64,000 nucleotides of DNA from Streptosporangiaceae bacterium. Lineage in GTDB: Bacteria; Actinomycetota; Actinomycetes; Streptosporangiales; Streptosporangiaceae. Position numbers and translations under genes: made by a program. The DNA lies in the NCBI GenBank assembly GCA_025934375.1, contig JAICYD010000001.1, positions 62,001 through 126,000 on the forward strand, given 5' to 3'. Under the pieces are notes generated by a model. The model saw only the letters and a list, made by a program, of their open reading frames with translations. It did no database searches and was not told the origin of the DNA. Shown here in pieces: positions 21,201 to 30,280 of the stretch (position 1 is its first letter; each line of letters begins with the position of its first letter).

Positions 21201-21508
21201 GCGATGACGATCAGGGGGGACTTCGCGAGCGACATGAGGTCCTCGACGGACAGGCCCGGCCCGACCGGATGGCCACCGGAGCCCCCCGCCAGCAGGCTGA
21301 GCTGCGCTAGGCCAAAGGACGCGGATGCCGCCACCAGCAGCAGCCACGGCGTCTTCCGGACCGGGGCGTTACGGAAGATCCCGGCCAGCATGGCCGCCAT
21401 CACGGTCAGGTACAGCAGGGTCCAGGACTGTGCGCGCAGGCCGGGCAGGACGATGTACGCCACGATGAGCGCCGCCATCCAGGCGGCGTAACCCGCTTGA
21501 ATCCCCAC
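18296..21508 (-). CDS. membrane-bound GGDEF-EAL cyclic-di-GMP protein with GAF and PAS domains
   Basis: 1070 residues. Residues about 1-300 hold roughly ten hydrophobic helices forming a sensory membrane module. A GAF-like region (about 320-480) and PAS domain (about 490-600, DTSDVILILDEEFTVRYATP) follow. The diguanylate cyclase domain (about 610-780) has RLGGDEFALLIEQ with RASD five residues before it, the inhibitory I-site pattern. The phosphodiesterase domain (about 795-1050) has LEALLRW, DDFGTGYSSLSYL, KIDKSFV and AEGIETEEQ. Both active sites look intact, so it could make or degrade c-di-GMP depending on input. GTG 21508 follows GGGGAAGG closely. It separates cbiZ from the other cobalamin genes. 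Confidence 0.95.
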   Translation of the reverse strand: MGIQAGYAAWMAALIVAYIVLPGLRAQSWTLLYLTVMAAMLAGIFRNAPVRKTPWLLLVAASASFGLAQLSLLAGGSGGHPVGPGLSVEDLMSLAKSPLIVIALVLFARARSPGGGRQSLIDAFTVTLGLAMMIWIFSVLPTILNPALSGDERLIMIGFPVGDVIVILALARLLAPGTAPRGSLLLISAGIAVGLLASVVYSLIRAYGSDQVVTILDVGWTTCFALCGLAALRPDMRAMTQLTKRRVTEASRGRLLLLTCTTLIAPALLTYLAFFDNDVREGDIAATATVLYLTVLARLWSLNLSHRRGLLREREARMAGVSLASARTIKDVSAVVARSVAAFIGRNSRHETLFAIRAGEELRVVAPASDAGEPAAPTEIVRLTATSLPRLRMLTSADPWFAPIEGLDPEIRAAAERAGHDGLLVCPLTLADRPSGDPLVGLLAVLGKRRDLRNLKGSLGILASQVALAVERVTLTQELIRQRSEAVFRTLVQDTSDVILILDEEFTVRYATPSAASIYGDITVEGTPVGTLTAQSERLAVSPALRQPGGDGPGRPPGGEDPFNGLWRITRHDGRTLLVEVRYNDRRADVTVGGHVLTVRDVTEQRQLEEELKHRVFHDALTGLPNRVLFADRAAHGIALARRDGTTAAVLFIDLDDFKIINDTMGHSVGDELLEAVARRLASVTRASDTAARLGGDEFALLIEQLASPDAVEAFADRVVTAFTEPFQVSAGSVLTTVTVGVATSDDSTDADQLLRHADLALYAATSAGKRRWHRYVPTLSAGMVRRREMQAALEEAVTKSAFELAYQPIVTLADGHISGLEALLRWPHPSWGMLMPGQFIDIAEETGHIIPLGAWVLRQAITDLAQWRGPDPDPRQPFVSVNVAARQFRDVGFVTSVRRLLDESGLVPSALMLELTESGLLHRDERINSDLAELKDAGVRLAIDDFGTGYSSLSYLRELPIDVLKIDKSFVEGIASSGQRLALAKGIVEIARTLEIDVIAEGIETEEQRTLMTEMGCRYGQGYLLARPMTWEQAQVLLRSGQGLVPELPPRRAVIPGGYTPPRPRDYRP

Positions 21509-21599
21509 CCTTCCCCGCTTCCCCCGTCGGACACAACATTCCCACCGCAGTTACGTTACGCACTCCCGCAACTACAGTGCATCTCAACTACCACGCATC

Positions 21600-22460
21600 T
21601 CAACTTGAGTGCATCCCGGGACGGCGGGACCGGATGGCGGAGGGCCGGTGCGCCCTGGATAATGCGCTTTGCCCTAGTTTTTCCCGGTAAGCCGTCGCGC
21701 CAACCAAGACAGCCGCGTGCACTGCCCGGGCGATCCGGGCGCCCCACGGGGATCGCGGGCCCGTGAAGCCCTCGCCCTCCTCACCTGCGAGGACATGGGC
21801 GGCGGCGCGGGTCGCGACGCTGGTCGGGGCGGCTACGCAGATCGCGTCAGAGGCCGTCCCGGTGCCGGGGAACCCCGCCTCGATGACGGCCTGGGACTTG
21901 GCCTCCGTCGCGGTGACGACGGCGTTCACGAAGGCAGCCGGGGTCAGCGGGACGGGCACCGAGACGACGATGTTGATCGTCCCTGGCCGCCATCCCCCGG
22001 CCGGAGCGTCCCCTGGCCCCGCCCTTCCCCGGCCCCGGCCCCGGATCGGGGCGAGCTCGGGGTCGGGTACCCCGTCCGGGGCGGCCGCCCAGGTCGGCAC
22101 CCGAATGCCCACCGTGACCGCCGCCTGCACGCCCTCATCGCCGCGCTGAACGAGCTCAGTGACCTGCGCGGCCGTCAGCAGCCCGACGCCCGGCCCGTCC
22201 AGGCCAAGCCCGGCGGCCAGCTCCGCCAGGTGCGCCGCCGGGTCGGTCCGGCTATACCAGCCGGGGACCTGCGCGTTCAGCACCCACTGGCGTGCCCCCA
22301 GACCGCCGCCGAGCACGCCGCTCGACATCATCGTCCACCCCGGGCCGGGCCGCCACAGCGCCATGGCCAGCGGATTGGCGGCCGTCTGATCCTCGGTCGA
22401 CTGATTCTCGGCCGTCTGGTCCTCGGCAGCCTCAGTCCGCCACCGGAGCTCTACTCGCAT
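21600..22460 (-). CDS. cbiZ: adenosylcobinamide amidohydrolase CbiZ
   Basis: 286 residues. CbiZ cleaves adenosylcobinamide to adenosylcobyric acid so the cell can rebuild the nucleotide loop with its preferred base. Visible family signatures: ARQWVLNAQVPGWYSRTDP, GVGLLTAAQVTE, AAVTVGIRVPTWAAAP, PGTINIVVSVPVPLTPAAFV, VTATEAKSQAV, GTGTASDAICVAAP and GPRSPWGARIARAVHAAV. The first 30 residues contain a Gln/Asn/Thr-rich direct repeat (EDQTA.NQSTEDQTA) and may be non-conserved; starts within it are possible. Together with cobD/U/S/T it indicates remodelling of scavenged corrinoids. Confidence 0.9.
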   Translation of the reverse strand: MRVELRWRTEAAEDQTAENQSTEDQTAANPLAMALWRPGPGWTMMSSGVLGGGLGARQWVLNAQVPGWYSRTDPAAHLAELAAGLGLDGPGVGLLTAAQVTELVQRGDEGVQAAVTVGIRVPTWAAAPDGVPDPELAPIRGRGRGRAGPGDAPAGGWRPGTINIVVSVPVPLTPAAFVNAVVTATEAKSQAVIEAGFPGTGTASDAICVAAPTSVATRAAAHVLAGEEGEGFTGPRSPWGARIARAVHAAVLVGATAYREKLGQSALSRAHRPSAIRSRRPGMHSS

Positions 22461-22661
22461 GGTTCCTACAAGTACCTCACCGGTACCGCACCCCGGGCCG
22501 CCCCCGCGGCCAGGGCCAGTCAGCTCGCGATGGTCGCCGGATCCTTTGTCGACCCTCGGCTACGCCGCGATCGGCCTGGACCGCGTCGTGCACAAGGGGC
22601 GCGCCAGTGAGATGCTGTCCGGGTGGCTGGCGGATTCCGTGCCCCCTCGACCGGGGCCGTC

Positions 22662-23384
22662 GTGCGGGCAGTGCTGTTCGACACCTTCGGCACCGTCGTT
22701 GACTGGCGGTCGGGCATCGCCGCCGCCGTCGGCGGGTTCGCCGCCGCCCACGGCCTCGCCGTCGACCCCGGGGCGTTCGCCGACGCCTGGCGGGCCAGGT
22801 ACCAGCCCGCGATGCGCGCGGTCCGCTCGGGAGCCAGGGCGTTTACCGTGCTGGACGTGCTGCACCGCGAGAACCTGGACGACGTGCTGCGCGCGCACGG
22901 GCTGGACCCGGCCGGGTTCGACAGCGCGGAACTGGATGGGCTCTCCCGTGCCTGGCACTTCCTGCCGCCGTGGCCGGATAGCGTCCCGGGAATCAGCGAG
23001 ATCAAGGCCGGCTATGTCGTCGGGCCGCTGTCCAACGGGAATACCGCGCTGCTGCTGGACATGGCCAAGGCGGCGGGCCTTCCGTGGGACCTGATCCTCG
23101 GCTCGGACGTGACGCGCGCGTACAAGCCCGACGCGGCTGCCTACCGGCGCCCGGCGGACTACCTCGGCCTCGACCCCAGCCAGGTCATGCTGGTCGCCGC
23201 GCACCCCGCCGACCTTGCCGGAGCACGGGACGCGGGCCTGGCCACGGCCTTCGTCGCCCGCCCGGACGAATACGGCCCGACCCGCGCCGGCGGTGCCAGC
23301 CAGGCCACGGCCAGCGAGGCGCCTACCGCCGGGGACTGGGACTTGAATGGTGAATCAATCGTCGACCTCGCACGGCAGCTGTGA
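22662..23384 (+). CDS. HAD-superfamily hydrolase, type II haloacid-dehalogenase-like
   Basis: Cytoplasmic HAD enzyme of about 240 residues. Motif I is VLFDTFGTVVDWRSG with the nucleophile Asp; motif II GPLSNGNTALL; motif III SDVTRAYKPD with Lys; motif IV AAHPADLAGARDAGL. This arrangement is that of 2-haloacid dehalogenases, although most relatives have unknown substrates. GTG 22662 puts the first strand at the N-terminus as in the family; GTG 22623 would add 13 residues. It is divergent from cbiZ. Confidence 0.88.
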   Translation: MRAVLFDTFGTVVDWRSGIAAAVGGFAAAHGLAVDPGAFADAWRARYQPAMRAVRSGARAFTVLDVLHRENLDDVLRAHGLDPAGFDSAELDGLSRAWHFLPPWPDSVPGISEIKAGYVVGPLSNGNTALLLDMAKAAGLPWDLILGSDVTRAYKPDAAAYRRPADYLGLDPSQVMLVAAHPADLAGARDAGLATAFVARPDEYGPTRAGGASQATASEAPTAGDWDLNGESIVDLARQL

Positions 23385-23484
23385 CGATCGGGTTTCACCC
23401 AGGGTTCGCTCAGGTTATTAAGAACAAGTTAATATAAGTTTATTCTCAGGTAATTCTATGGATTTAGGACTACTTTAGCTGCGC
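23385..23484 (+). promoter_or_regulatory. AT-rich promoter region with an 11-bp direct repeat
   Basis: Between the HAD gene and the lipoprotein gene the composition falls to mostly A/T. Near-identical CTCAGGTTATT (23409-23419) and CTCAGGTAATT (23445-23455) lie 36 bp apart, about three helical turns, with TTAATATAAG between them. No SD precedes the downstream ATG. Probably the promoter with paired regulator sites. Confidence 0.4.
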
Positions 23485-24417
23485 ATGCGGAGAGGTGCCG
23501 GTATTACCATCCTGGCGGGGATTGTTACCGTTATGTTCTCTTCAGGATGCGCAGTTGTGAGCAGCGGTGCCGGCGGCGGACCGGACAGCGCCGCCAAGGT
23601 GGTCGCGAAGAAGGCGATCGCCTGGAAGGCGCCAGCCCCGAGCCCGAAGCCGAAACCGAAGCCCGAACCCGGCCCGACCGCGCAGCAGCTGGTCACCGCG
23701 GCCGTGGGGCCGCTGTTCGACGCCGACAACGACGACGCCGGCCTTGCCGTGCTTGACCTCACCACCAGCCAGTGGGTGTCCTACAACGGCAACCAGGAGT
23801 TCATCACCGCCAGCATCGCGAAGGCGGACATCCTCGCCACGCTGCTCTACCAGGCGCAGCAGGACAAGAGCTCGCTGTCGGCCCACCAGCAGAGCCTGGC
23901 GACGCTGATGATCGAAGACAGTGACAACGACGCGGCCACCGCCTTGTGGGACGACGCTGGGGAGGCGAGCGGAGTCGCGTCCGCGAACGAGGTCTTCGGC
24001 CTGAAGGACACCACGCCGGGGCCCGGCATTAAATGGGGAATCACCACCACGACCGCCAATGACCAGATCCGGCTGCTTCGCCAGATCTTCGCGACCCCGT
24101 CCAAGCTGTCCGCCTCATCGCAGGCCTACATCCGGCACCTGATGTACCACGTCTCGTCTGAGCAGGCGTGGGGCGTCCCGGTCACCGCCGACAGCGGAAC
24201 GGACTTCGCGGTGAAGAACGGCTGGCTCCCGGCCCCCAAGCTATGGGCGATCAACAGCATCGGCTCGGTCACCCACAGCGGGGACCACCTGCTCATCGCG
24301 GTGCTGTCGCACTACAACTACAGCATGGGCGGCGGGATCGCGGTCGTCCAGGGGATCGCGGCGAAGGCCGCCGACGCGGTTACTCACTACCGGCCATCGT
24401 CGTCCACGACCGGCTAA
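23485..24417 (+). CDS. class A beta-lactamase-fold serine hydrolase lipoprotein
   Basis: 310 residues. Signal MRRGAGITILAGIVTVMFSS ends in the lipobox Cys 22 (SSGC). A Lys/Pro spacer (PSPKPKPKPEPGP) leads to a penicillin-interacting fold: TASIAKADILATLL supplies the SxxK Ser and Lys, EDSDNDAA the SDN element, and AVKNGW stands where KTG would be. The non-canonical third motif and the actinobacterial pattern suggest a peptidase- or esterase-like serine hydrolase rather than a resistance beta-lactamase. It is surface anchored. No SD is visible at ATG 23485. Confidence 0.85.
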   Translation: MRRGAGITILAGIVTVMFSSGCAVVSSGAGGGPDSAAKVVAKKAIAWKAPAPSPKPKPKPEPGPTAQQLVTAAVGPLFDADNDDAGLAVLDLTTSQWVSYNGNQEFITASIAKADILATLLYQAQQDKSSLSAHQQSLATLMIEDSDNDAATALWDDAGEASGVASANEVFGLKDTTPGPGIKWGITTTTANDQIRLLRQIFATPSKLSASSQAYIRHLMYHVSSEQAWGVPVTADSGTDFAVKNGWLPAPKLWAINSIGSVTHSGDHLLIAVLSHYNYSMGGGIAVVQGIAAKAADAVTHYRPSSSTTG

Positions 24418-24453
24418 CCGCAACCGGGCCGCCTCTCGCATACGCTGGGTTCC

Positions 24454-25326
24454 GTGGCTGAGTTTGCGGCGGTGGTGCTCGCCGGCGGAAAGTCCTCGCG
24501 GATGGGGACGCCGAAGGCCGCGCTGGAATGGCACGGCGCGACGCTGCTGCACCGCACGGTCGCGATCGCGGCCCGCGCGACCAGCGGCCCGGTCGTCGTC
24601 GTCCGCGCCCCCGGCCAGGACCTGCCAGCGCCGCTTCCGGCCGGCGTCCTCGTGGTCGATGATCCCCAGGAGGGCAAGGGGCCCGTGCAGGGGATCGCCG
24701 CCGGGCTGGCGGCGCTGGCCGGCCGGGCCGAGGCCGCCTTCATCGCCTCCACCGACCTGCCGTTCCTGCACCCGGCGTTCATCCGGAGCGTGCTGCACGG
24801 GCTGTCCGCCCCTGGCACCTGCGCCCCGGACGTCTGCCTGCCAGTCGCCCGGGGCTACCCGCAGCCGCTGGCCGCCGCCTACCGGGTCAGCCTCGCGCAG
24901 ACCGCCGAGCGGCTGGTCAAGGAGGCGCGGCTGCGCCCGGCGTTCCTGTTCGCGGAGTGCCTGGTGAACCGCCTGGATGACGCCGCGCTGCGCGCGGACC
25001 CGGTGCTCGCCGCGCTTGACCCGCACCTGGACTCGCTCGTGAACGTCAACGAGCCAGCCGACTACGCCGCCGCGCGCGCCCGGCCGGCCCCCGAGGTGAC
25101 CGTCCAGATGTTCGGCACGCTGGCCCGGGCGGCCGCCGGGGCCGCGGGCCGCGGGCCGCGCGCAGTCCGCGCGGCGACCGTCGGCGAGGCGGCGGCCGCC
25201 GTGGGACTGCCGCTGGACCGGCACGTCGCGGCGGCGCTGAACGGCGACCAGATCACCCGGGATGCGCTGACCCCGCTGGCGGCCGGGGACACGGTCTTCT
25301 TCATGTCCGCCGACGCGGGCGGGTGA
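24454..25326 (+). CDS. mobA: MobA-like molybdenum cofactor nucleotidyltransferase fused to a MoaD/ThiS sulfur carrier
   Basis: 290 residues. Residues 1-200 are a MobA-type NTP-transferase: VVLAGGKSSRMGTPKAAL binds the nucleotide, and ASTDLPFLHP is the metal/GTP motif; it would convert molybdopterin to the dinucleotide form. Residues about 213-290 form a beta-grasp MoaD/ThiS domain (VTVQMFGTLARAAAG, AALNGDQITRDALTPLAAGD) ending in Gly-Gly at the true C-terminus, the feature needed for adenylation and thiocarboxylate formation. The two activities act at different steps, so the fusion is unusual. GTG 24454 lacks an SD, possibly leaderless. It overlaps the aldehyde oxidoreductase gene by 4 nt. 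Confidence 0.85.
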   Translation: MAEFAAVVLAGGKSSRMGTPKAALEWHGATLLHRTVAIAARATSGPVVVVRAPGQDLPAPLPAGVLVVDDPQEGKGPVQGIAAGLAALAGRAEAAFIASTDLPFLHPAFIRSVLHGLSAPGTCAPDVCLPVARGYPQPLAAAYRVSLAQTAERLVKEARLRPAFLFAECLVNRLDDAALRADPVLAALDPHLDSLVNVNEPADYAAARARPAPEVTVQMFGTLARAAAGAAGRGPRAVRAATVGEAAAAVGLPLDRHVAAALNGDQITRDALTPLAAGDTVFFMSADAGG

Positions 25327-27377
25327 GCCAGATGCCACCGGGCAGTCCCGAGCAGGACGCCGCCACGCGGATCGGCGGGTACTTCGGCCGGACGCTCGTC
25401 GTCGACGCGAGCGACGGATCGGCGCGGGCGATCTCGCTCCCCGAGACCGTCTTGCGCGCCTACGTCGGCGGCGCCGGGCTGGGCGCCTGGCTCCTGCACC
25501 ACCTGGCCCCGGCGGGCGCGGACCCGCTGGAACCGGGATCGCCGCTCGCCTTCGTGTTCTCCCCGCTGGTCGGCACCCCGCTGACAACGAGCGCCAAGTT
25601 CGCCGTGGTGGCCAAGTCCCCGCTGACCGGGATGCTGACCGACGCGCTCGCCTCCAGCCAGTTCGCGATCGCCGGGAAGCTCACCGGCCACGACGCGATC
25701 GTGATCACGGGCCGCGCCCGGGACCTGTCGGTGCTGCTGGTCGACGGTGACGGGGCGCGCCTCACCGACGCCGGGCACCTGGCCGGCCGCACTGCCGCCC
25801 AGGCCGAGGAGCAACTGCGAGCCGACCTAGGCCGAGGCTGGCGGATCGCGGCGATCGGCCCGGCCGGGGAGCGCGGCGTCCGGTACGCGACGATCTCCCA
25901 CGACGGGCGGCACGCCGGGCGCGGCGGGCTGGGCGCCGTCCTGGGCGCGAAGAACATCAAGGCGGTCGCGGTCCACGCCGGCGCGGGCAAGGTCCCGGCC
26001 GCTGACCCCCAGGCCGTCCTCGCGGCCGCCCGGGACCTGCGGGCGCGGTCGTTCGGCCCCGCCACGGCGAAATATCGCGAGCTGGGCACGCTGGCCAACT
26101 TGCTCGCCTTCAACGCGATCTCCGCGCTGCCGACCCGCAACTTCCAGGCCGCCTCCTTCGAGGGCGCCGAGCACCTGGCCGAGCACGAGCACGGCCAAGA
26201 GGAGCCCAGCGCCGGGATCGAGGGCATCGGGGGGGCCGGGGGCTCGTCCCCTCGGAATGTACTGCGGCGGGTCGCGCGCAGCGGCTGCGCCTCCTGCACC
26301 ATCGGCTGCGAGCACATCTACCGCGTCGGCGGCGGCAGGAAGACCCGCGTGGAGTACGAGAACGTGTTCGCCCTCGGCCCGATGTGCGGGGTCAGCGACC
26401 CGGCCGGGGTGCTCGCCGCGAGCGCGGTGTGCGACGACCTCGGCATCGACACCATCTCGGCCGGCGGCACGATCGCCTGGGCGATGGAATGCGCGCAGCG
26501 CGGCCTGATCGACGCCCCGTGGCTGCGGTTCGGCGACCCGGGCGCGCTGCTTCGCGCCCTGACGGAGATCGGCGAGCGCCGCACCCCGCTCGGCATCCTG
26601 CTCGGCAACGGTTCCAAGGCGGCCTCCCAGGCGGTCGGCGGCGGCTCCGCGGCCTTCGCCTTGCACGTCAAAGGCCTCGAGATGCCCGGCTACGAGCCGC
26701 GCACCCTGCACGCGATGGCGCTGGGCCTGGCGGTCAACGCGCGCGGCGCCGACCACAACAGGTCAGGCGCCTACGAGGCCGACCTGTCCGGTGACCTGGA
26801 CCGGCTGGCCGGCGGGGACGCGCACGTGGCCGCCGCCATCGAGACTGAGGACCGGGCCGCCGTCATGGACTCGATGATCTTGTGCAAGTTCCTGCGCGGG
26901 GTCTTCGAAGAGCCCTGGCCAGAGTGGGCGGCGCTGCTCGCCGCGGTCACCGGCTGGGACGTCACCGGCGCCGAGCTCCGGGAAGCCGCCCGCCGCATCG
27001 TCCTCGCCAAGCGCGCCTTCAACGCCCGTGAAGGCTGGCAGCCAGCCGACGACTGGCTCCCGGACCGCCTGCTGACCGAGCCGCTGACGCTCCCCAGCGG
27101 CCGTGAGGCCCGGCTCACCGCCGCCCGCCTGCGCTCGATGATCGCCGCCTACTACAAGGCCCGGGGCCTCGACGAACTCGGCTACCCCGGCCCCGCCAGC
27201 GACCCCGACCCCCACCTCCCCGCACCCCAGCGCTTATGCGGTCGTGGCCAGGCACAACGCCCGGGCCGCGATCCGCGAGGCCCGCTGGTAGATACGCCCG
27301 GGCGGGCGGGCGGATACTGGGCCTATGGCCATTACTGCCCCGGAAAGCGTGGGGACGGTAACGCTCACCATCGATGA
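25323..27377 (+). CDS. tungsten-type aldehyde ferredoxin oxidoreductase (AOR family)
   Basis: 684 residues. AOR enzymes oxidise aldehydes to acids using a bis-pterin W (or Mo) centre and one [4Fe-4S] cluster. The N-terminus GGYFGRTLVVDAS and LRAYVGGAGLGAWLL are typical. Cluster Cys are in SGCASCTIGCEH (about 320-330) and the distant LCKFLRG (about 520). The pterin-site stretch DDLGIDTISAGGTIAW and NARGADHN are present. The family portion ends near LDELGYPGP (about 620); the last 60 residues are low-complexity and overlap the next gene, suggesting read-through after a late frameshift. The gene is coupled by 4 nt to MobA-MoaD and followed by formate dehydrogenase and NAD modules that could take the electrons. 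Confidence 0.92.
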   Translation: MSQMPPGSPEQDAATRIGGYFGRTLVVDASDGSARAISLPETVLRAYVGGAGLGAWLLHHLAPAGADPLEPGSPLAFVFSPLVGTPLTTSAKFAVVAKSPLTGMLTDALASSQFAIAGKLTGHDAIVITGRARDLSVLLVDGDGARLTDAGHLAGRTAAQAEEQLRADLGRGWRIAAIGPAGERGVRYATISHDGRHAGRGGLGAVLGAKNIKAVAVHAGAGKVPAADPQAVLAAARDLRARSFGPATAKYRELGTLANLLAFNAISALPTRNFQAASFEGAEHLAEHEHGQEEPSAGIEGIGGAGGSSPRNVLRRVARSGCASCTIGCEHIYRVGGGRKTRVEYENVFALGPMCGVSDPAGVLAASAVCDDLGIDTISAGGTIAWAMECAQRGLIDAPWLRFGDPGALLRALTEIGERRTPLGILLGNGSKAASQAVGGGSAAFALHVKGLEMPGYEPRTLHAMALGLAVNARGADHNRSGAYEADLSGDLDRLAGGDAHVAAAIETEDRAAVMDSMILCKFLRGVFEEPWPEWAALLAAVTGWDVTGAELREAARRIVLAKRAFNAREGWQPADDWLPDRLLTEPLTLPSGREARLTAARLRSMIAAYYKARGLDELGYPGPASDPDPHLPAPQRLCGRGQAQRPGRDPRGPLVDTPGRAGGYWAYGHYCPGKRGDGNAHHR

Positions 27378-30280
27378 GCGTGAAGTCACCGCTACTGCCG
27401 GCTCCACGATCTACCAGGCCGCCAGGGACGCTGGCATCGACATCCCTGTCCTGTGCCACAACGACCGGTTCGATCCCGTCGGAGTGTGCCGGATGTGCGT
27501 GGTCGACGTGGGCGCGCCGGCGTTCGCCGCGTCCTGCGTGCGCGCCTGCGAGAACGGCATGCAGGTCAAGACCGATACCCCTGAGCTGCACAGTAGCCGC
27601 GCCATGCTCACCAGGCTCCTGCTGTCCGACCAGCCGCCCGCCGCGCGGGACCCCAAGGAGGTGACGACCGGCGACAACGAGCTGCTGGCCCTGGCCAGGA
27701 AGCTCGGCGTAACCCCGGACGACGTCCTGACGGCCGAAGCAGCCGCCACCTGCGACCTTGGCCTGCCGCTGGCGTCCGGGCGCGGCGCCGACCTGTCCAG
27801 CCCGGTGATCGCGGTCGACCACGACGCCTGCATCCTGTGCGACCGGTGCGTCCGGGCCTGTGACGACATCCAGGGCAACGACGTGATCGGCCGGACCGGC
27901 AAGGGCTACGGCACCCACATCGGCTTCGACCTCAACGACCCGATGGGCGCCTCATCCTGCGTCTCCTGCGGGGAATGCGTGGCCGCCTGCCCGACCGGGG
28001 CGCTGACCAACAAGCCGATCCACGGCATCCCCATCCAGCCTCGGCAAAAACTCGACGCCGTCGACAGCGTCTGCCCGTACTGCGGCGTCGGCTGCGCGCT
28101 GACCTACCTCGTGGACCGCGAACGGAAAGCGATCGCCTTCGTGGACGGCCGCGACCAGCCTGGCTCGCAAAGCAGGCTGTGCGTGAAAGGCCGCTACGGC
28201 TGGGACTACGCGGCCAGCCCGCAGCGGCTGACCATGCCGCTGATCCGCAAGGACGAGTCCTACCCCAAGGGCGCGCTGTCGGCCGACGTGCGCGGCGACA
28301 TGGCGACGGACGCCGGGCCAGACGAGCAGGACGGCCACGGCCTCGCCACCGACACCGACCCCGGCAAGCACCGCCGCGGCGGGAAGCGCGCCCGGCAGTC
28401 CCGCAAGCCAGGCGGCCTCGTCGACTATGGCGAGGTGCTGCCGCACTTCCGGGAGGCGACCTGGGAGGAGGCCCTCGACCTGGTCGCGCGGCGGCTCACC
28501 GAGATCAACACCGAGGGCGGCCCGGCGGCGATCGCCGGGTTCGGCTCCGCCAAGTGCTCCAACGAGGAGGCCTACCTCTTCCAGAAGCTCATCCGGACCG
28601 GCTTCCACACCAACAACGTGGACCACTGCACCCGGCTGTGCCATGCCTCCAGCGTCGCGGCGCTGTTCGAGGGGATCGGCTCCGGCGCGGTGTCCACCAC
28701 GTACGGCGACATCATCAACGCCGAGGTGGCCATCGTCACCGGGTCCAACTCGCCCGCCAACCACCCGGTCGCTTCCAGCTTCTTCAAGCAGGCCCGCCGC
28801 AACGGGACGACGATCATCTACGTTGACCCGCGCGCCGACAAGATGGCCGACCACGCCGACATCTACTGCCAGCTCAAGCCGGGCACCGACGTCGCCTTCT
28901 ACAACGGCGTCATGCACGAGGTCATCCGGCTCGGCCTCACCGACGAGGAGTTCATCCGGGCCCGGACCTCCAACTACGAGGCGCTCGCGGCCAACGTCGC
29001 CAACTACCCCCCCGAGCGCGCCGAGCAGATCACAGGCGTGCCCGCCGACGTGATCCGCCGCGTGGCGCGGGCCTGGGGCGGCGCGAAGGCCGGCATCATC
29101 TACTGGGGCATGGGGATCTCCCAGCACACCACCGGGACCGACAACGCCCGCTGCCTGATCGCGATGTGCGCGATCACCGGGAACGTCGGAAAGCAGGGCG
29201 CGGGCCTGCACCCGCTGCGCGGGCAGAACAACGTGCAGGGCGCCTCCGACATGGGCCTGATCCCGATGTTCTACCCGGACTACAAGAAGGCCGACGATCC
29301 CGAGGTCAAGGCGCGGTTCGAGGCAGCCTGGGGTGCCGCCGACCTTGACCCCCAGCGCGGCCTGACCGTCACCGAGATCATCGGCTCCGCGCTCAAGGGC
29401 GGGGTGCGCGGCATGTACATGCTCGGCGAGAACCCGTTCCTGTCCGACCCGAACATCAACAAGGTCCGCAAGGCCCTGTCCAAGCTCGACTTCCTCGTCG
29501 TGCAGGACATCTTCCTCACCGAGACCGCCGAGTTCGCCGACGTCATCCTGCCCGCCAGCTCCTACCTGGAGAAGGACGGCACCTACACCAATACCGACCG
29601 GAGGGTACAACTGGGCCGCAAGGTGCTCGACACCCCCGGCCAGGCCCGGGTGGACTGGGAAGTCGTGCAGGACATCGCCAACCGGATCGGCCTGGACTGG
29701 CGCTACACCAGCCCCCGGGACATCTTCGAGGAACTGGTTAGCGTGATCCCCAGCTATGCGAACCTCACATACGACAACCTCGGCCTGACCGGCAAGCTGT
29801 ACCCGAACCCGGACCCGGCCCGCACCGACGGGATCGTGGTCATGTTCACCGAAAAGTTCAACACCGACGACGGCCTGGCCCACCTGGTACCCGCCGAATG
29901 GCTGCCGGCGAAGGAGCTCCCGGACGCGGAGTACCCGTTCGTGCTGAACACCGGGCGCATGCTGGAGCACTGGCACACCGGCTCGATGACCCGGCGGTCC
30001 TACGCCCTCGACGCCATCGCGCCGAAGGCGCAGGTGTACATTCACCCTCGCGACGCGGCGGCGCTCGGCATCGGCGACGGCGAGCTGACGCGGGTGTCGT
30101 CGCGGCGCGGCACCATCGAGCTCGCCGCGAAGGTCTCACACCGCGAGGCGCCGGGCAACTGCTTCATCCCGTTCCACTTCCGAGAGGCGGCGGCGAACCT
30201 GCTCACCATCGACGAGATCGACCCCGTCGGCAAGATCCCGGAGTTCAAGTTCTGCGCGGTCAAGATCGAGCGCGTTCCCG

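Noticed and set aside
23485..24417. Antibiotic-resistance beta-lactamase
   Set aside because: SxxK and SDN are present but the KTG position is VKNGW, and the protein is a lipoprotein of the general actinobacterial serine-hydrolase type.
27952..30045. 697-codon minus-strand frame opposite fdhA
   Set aside because: The plus strand encodes a complete formate dehydrogenase alpha subunit; the antisense product is a GC-bias artefact.
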